Assembly (NCBI RefSeq): GCF_021216655.1
Contig: NZ_CP080437.1
Coordinates: forward strand, 1,922,001 to 1,986,000
DNA length: 64,000 nucleotides
DNA from: Clavibacter michiganensis
GTDB lineage: Bacteria; Actinomycetota; Actinomycetes; Actinomycetales; Microbacteriaceae
Reading direction: 5' to 3'
Part shown: positions 62,843 through 64,000 of the stretch, piece by piece
How the letters are laid out: each line of letters begins with the position of its first letter
Numbering within the stretch: the first letter of the stretch is position 1
Made by a program: the position numbers and the translations under genes
The notes under the pieces: generated by a model
The model's database searches: none
Seen by the model: the letters and a program-made list of their open reading frames with translations, nothing else
What the model was told of the DNA's origin: nothing

Positions 62843-63570
62843 CGGGCGAGGAACCAGTCGCGCGGGTGCTCGTCGGCCGTGAGGTCGGCGCGGCCGTCCG
62901 TCGGCGCGACCCAGCGGGCGGCGTTCGCGAGCACGCGGCGGATGTCGGGGTGGTGGTACACGGGGTACTCCTGATCGCCGGGCGAGAAGTAGAAGACCCG
63001 GCCGCGGCCGCGGTGGTACGCGACACCGGAGCGGAAGACCTCGCCGCCCGCGAAGGTGGAGAGGAACACCTCCTCGTCGGGGCGCGGGATGTCGAACTGC
63101 TCGCCGTACATCTCCTGCCGGTCGATGACGATCGGATGCGGGATCCCGGCGGCGATCGGGTGCTGCGGCGCGATGGTCCAGACCAGCTCGCGCTCGCCGT
63201 CGTTGCGCCACTTGAGGGAGCAGGTCGTGCCCATCAGGCGCGTGAAGACCTTGGAGTAGTGGCCGGAGTGCAGCACGACGAGGCCCATGCCGGCGTGCAC
63301 GTGGCGGATCACGCGCGCGACGACCTCGTCGGACACCTCGCCGTGCGCGACGTGCCCCCACCAGTAGAGGACGTCGGTCGCGGCGAGGCGCTCCTCGGTG
63401 AGGCCGTGCTGATCCTCCTGGAGGGTCGCGGTGCTCACGCGCGCGTCGTCGCCGAGCAGCTCGCGGAGGCCGTCGGCGACCACGGCGTGGATCCCGTCCG
63501 GGTAGTGCGACAGGACGGTCGCGTCCCCCCGGCTCTCGTGCACGTTCTCGTTCCAGACGACGATGTCCAT
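62839..63570 (-). CDS. ThuA-like trehalose utilisation protein
   Basis: A 243-residue ThuA-family protein (glutamine amidotransferase-like fold). MDIVVWNENVHE, DVLYWWGHVAHGEVSD, GLVVLHSGHYSKVFTRLMGT and PGDQEYPVYHHPDIRRVLAN are the family landmarks. ThuA proteins occur in clusters for disaccharide (3-keto-sugar) metabolism, fitting the neighbouring oxidoreductase and isomerase. ATG at 63570; the promoter is probably in the 176-bp divergent gap. Confidence 0.9.
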   Translation of the reverse strand: MDIVVWNENVHESRGDATVLSHYPDGIHAVVADGLRELLGDDARVSTATLQEDQHGLTEERLAATDVLYWWGHVAHGEVSDEVVARVIRHVHAGMGLVVLHSGHYSKVFTRLMGTTCSLKWRNDGERELVWTIAPQHPIAAGIPHPIVIDRQEMYGEQFDIPRPDEEVFLSTFAGGEVFRSGVAYHRGRGRVFYFSPGDQEYPVYHHPDIRRVLANAARWVAPTDGRADLTADEHPRDWFLAR

Positions 63571-63639
63571 GGCGCTCCTCGTTCGGCGGTGATCGGGGGT
63601 TCGGGACGTGCGCCGGGCGTCCCCGGCCCGAGATCGGCC

Positions 63640-63675
63640 GTGACGCGGCGGATGCCCGCGCATACGATCGTACGC
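63640..63675 (+). promoter_or_regulatory. Promoter with overlapping near-palindromic operator
   Basis: Plus strand GTGACG (63640-63645), 17-bp spacer, TACGAT (63663-63668). The -10 box lies within a palindrome: the core TACGATCGTA (63663-63672) is perfect and the 16-bp site 63660-63675 has one mismatch pair. A repressor bound here would occlude this promoter and could also affect the divergent thuA-like gene. Confidence 0.5.
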
Positions 63676-63746
63676 ATGCCCCGCGCCGATGCGGGCGACC
63701 CGGGAGGCCGCATGACCGCCAGCGACGACGACCGCGGAGCGATCCG

Positions 63747-64000
63747 ATGAGCGATTCGACCGATACCGCCGGGTCCACGCGACCGACCGACAAGGCCGTG
63801 CACGCCTGGTCCCTCGACGGGACGCTCGGGCGGCCGCGCGTCCCCGGGCCCGACGGGTCCGGCCCGAGCACGGCAGGCGGCCGAGCAGCGGACGCGCTGG
63901 ACCTCCTCGACCTGCCCGCCGAGCTCGCCCGGCGCGGCTACCGGGCCGTGCAGATCACCCACTTCCAGCTGCCCACGCGGGACGCCGGCTACCTCGCGGA
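63747..64000 (+). CDS. Sugar phosphate isomerase/epimerase-like protein, N-terminal part (cut by window edge)
   Basis: Only 84 codons are visible. It begins MSDSTDTAGSTRPTDKAVHA, then WSLDGTLGRPRV and LDLLDLPAELARRGYRAVQI-TH, which resembles the first strand-helix units of xylose isomerase-like TIM-barrel proteins. The ATG (63747) has GGAG about 7 nt upstream and overlaps the stop of a short upstream reading frame (63676-63750 or 63712-63750). The head-to-head position with ThuA and Gfo/Idh/MocA genes supports a role in the same sugar pathway. Identity is tentative because the conserved metal-binding part is outside the window. Confidence 0.6.
   Translation, partial: MSDSTDTAGSTRPTDKAVHAWSLDGTLGRPRVPGPDGSGPSTAGGRAADALDLLDLPAELARRGYRAVQITHFQLPTRDAGYLA

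Overview
This is a GC-rich window (about 70-73% G+C by eye) from a high-GC Gram-positive actinobacterium. The gene content, the protein style and the order rpsL-rpsG-fusA-tuf / S10-spc / secY-adk-map suggest the family Microbacteriaceae, and a Clavibacter-like plant-associated species is my best guess. That guess is inference from gene content; no 16S gene is present.

Positions 1-30185 are the translation and transcription core, almost entirely on the minus strand, so genes are transcribed from right to left. From right to left they are: rpoB-rpoC (30185-22749); a lipoprotein-dependent polar amino acid ABC importer (21872-19488); two membrane proteins (19414-17977); the str operon rpsL-rpsG-fusA-tuf (17711-13398); a type IB topoisomerase (13248-12280); the S10 operon rpsJ-rplC-rplD-rplW-rplB-rpsS-rplV-rpsC-rplP-rpmC-rpsQ (11839-6496); the spc operon rplN-rplX-rplE-rpsH-rplF-rplR-rpsE-rpmD-rplO (6468-2227); and secY-adk-map (2101 to the left edge, map cut by the window). 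Most of these genes are tightly packed, many with ATGA, GTGA or TGATG overlaps. Perfect GC hairpins sit in the few larger gaps (rplO/secY, rplE/rpsH, fusA/tuf), which suggests tuning of expression within the operons. Good sigma-A-type promoters are visible upstream of rpsL and rpoB.

Positions 30413-50000 hold mixed housekeeping and accessory genes: an MBL-fold hydrolase, a spermidine-synthase-like protein, a PQQ-type sugar dehydrogenase lipoprotein, a TPR protein, an SprT-like metalloprotease and a CGNR zinc-finger regulator, DUF427, ComB-like and EVE-domain proteins, DUF1684, a DEAD-box RNA helicase with a long leader, a TetR regulator, a DUF4916 Nudix-like protein, a carboxylesterase, a large Lhr helicase followed by a Nei/Fpg glycosylase, and an APC amino acid permease.

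Positions 50000-64000 hold regulation, envelope and catabolic genes: a SigB/SigF-family sigma factor and an ANTAR regulator, a lipoprotein, a GRAM-like protein overlapping a PspC protein, an exported amidase, a PAP2 phosphatase with a LAxTG-type cell-wall sorting signal, a serine hydrolase-MarR pair divergent from an FAD monooxygenase around a nested palindromic operator, a nitroreductase, and a Gfo/Idh/MocA-ThuA pair divergent from a sugar isomerase/epimerase-type gene cut by the right edge.

I see no rRNA, tRNA, CRISPR, insertion sequence or prophage. The most unusual sequence-level signal is strong enrichment of the palindrome GGATCC in ordinary genes, in all reading frames, and its near absence from the ribosomal and RNA polymerase genes. 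This resembles the highly iterated palindromes (HIP1) of cyanobacteria.
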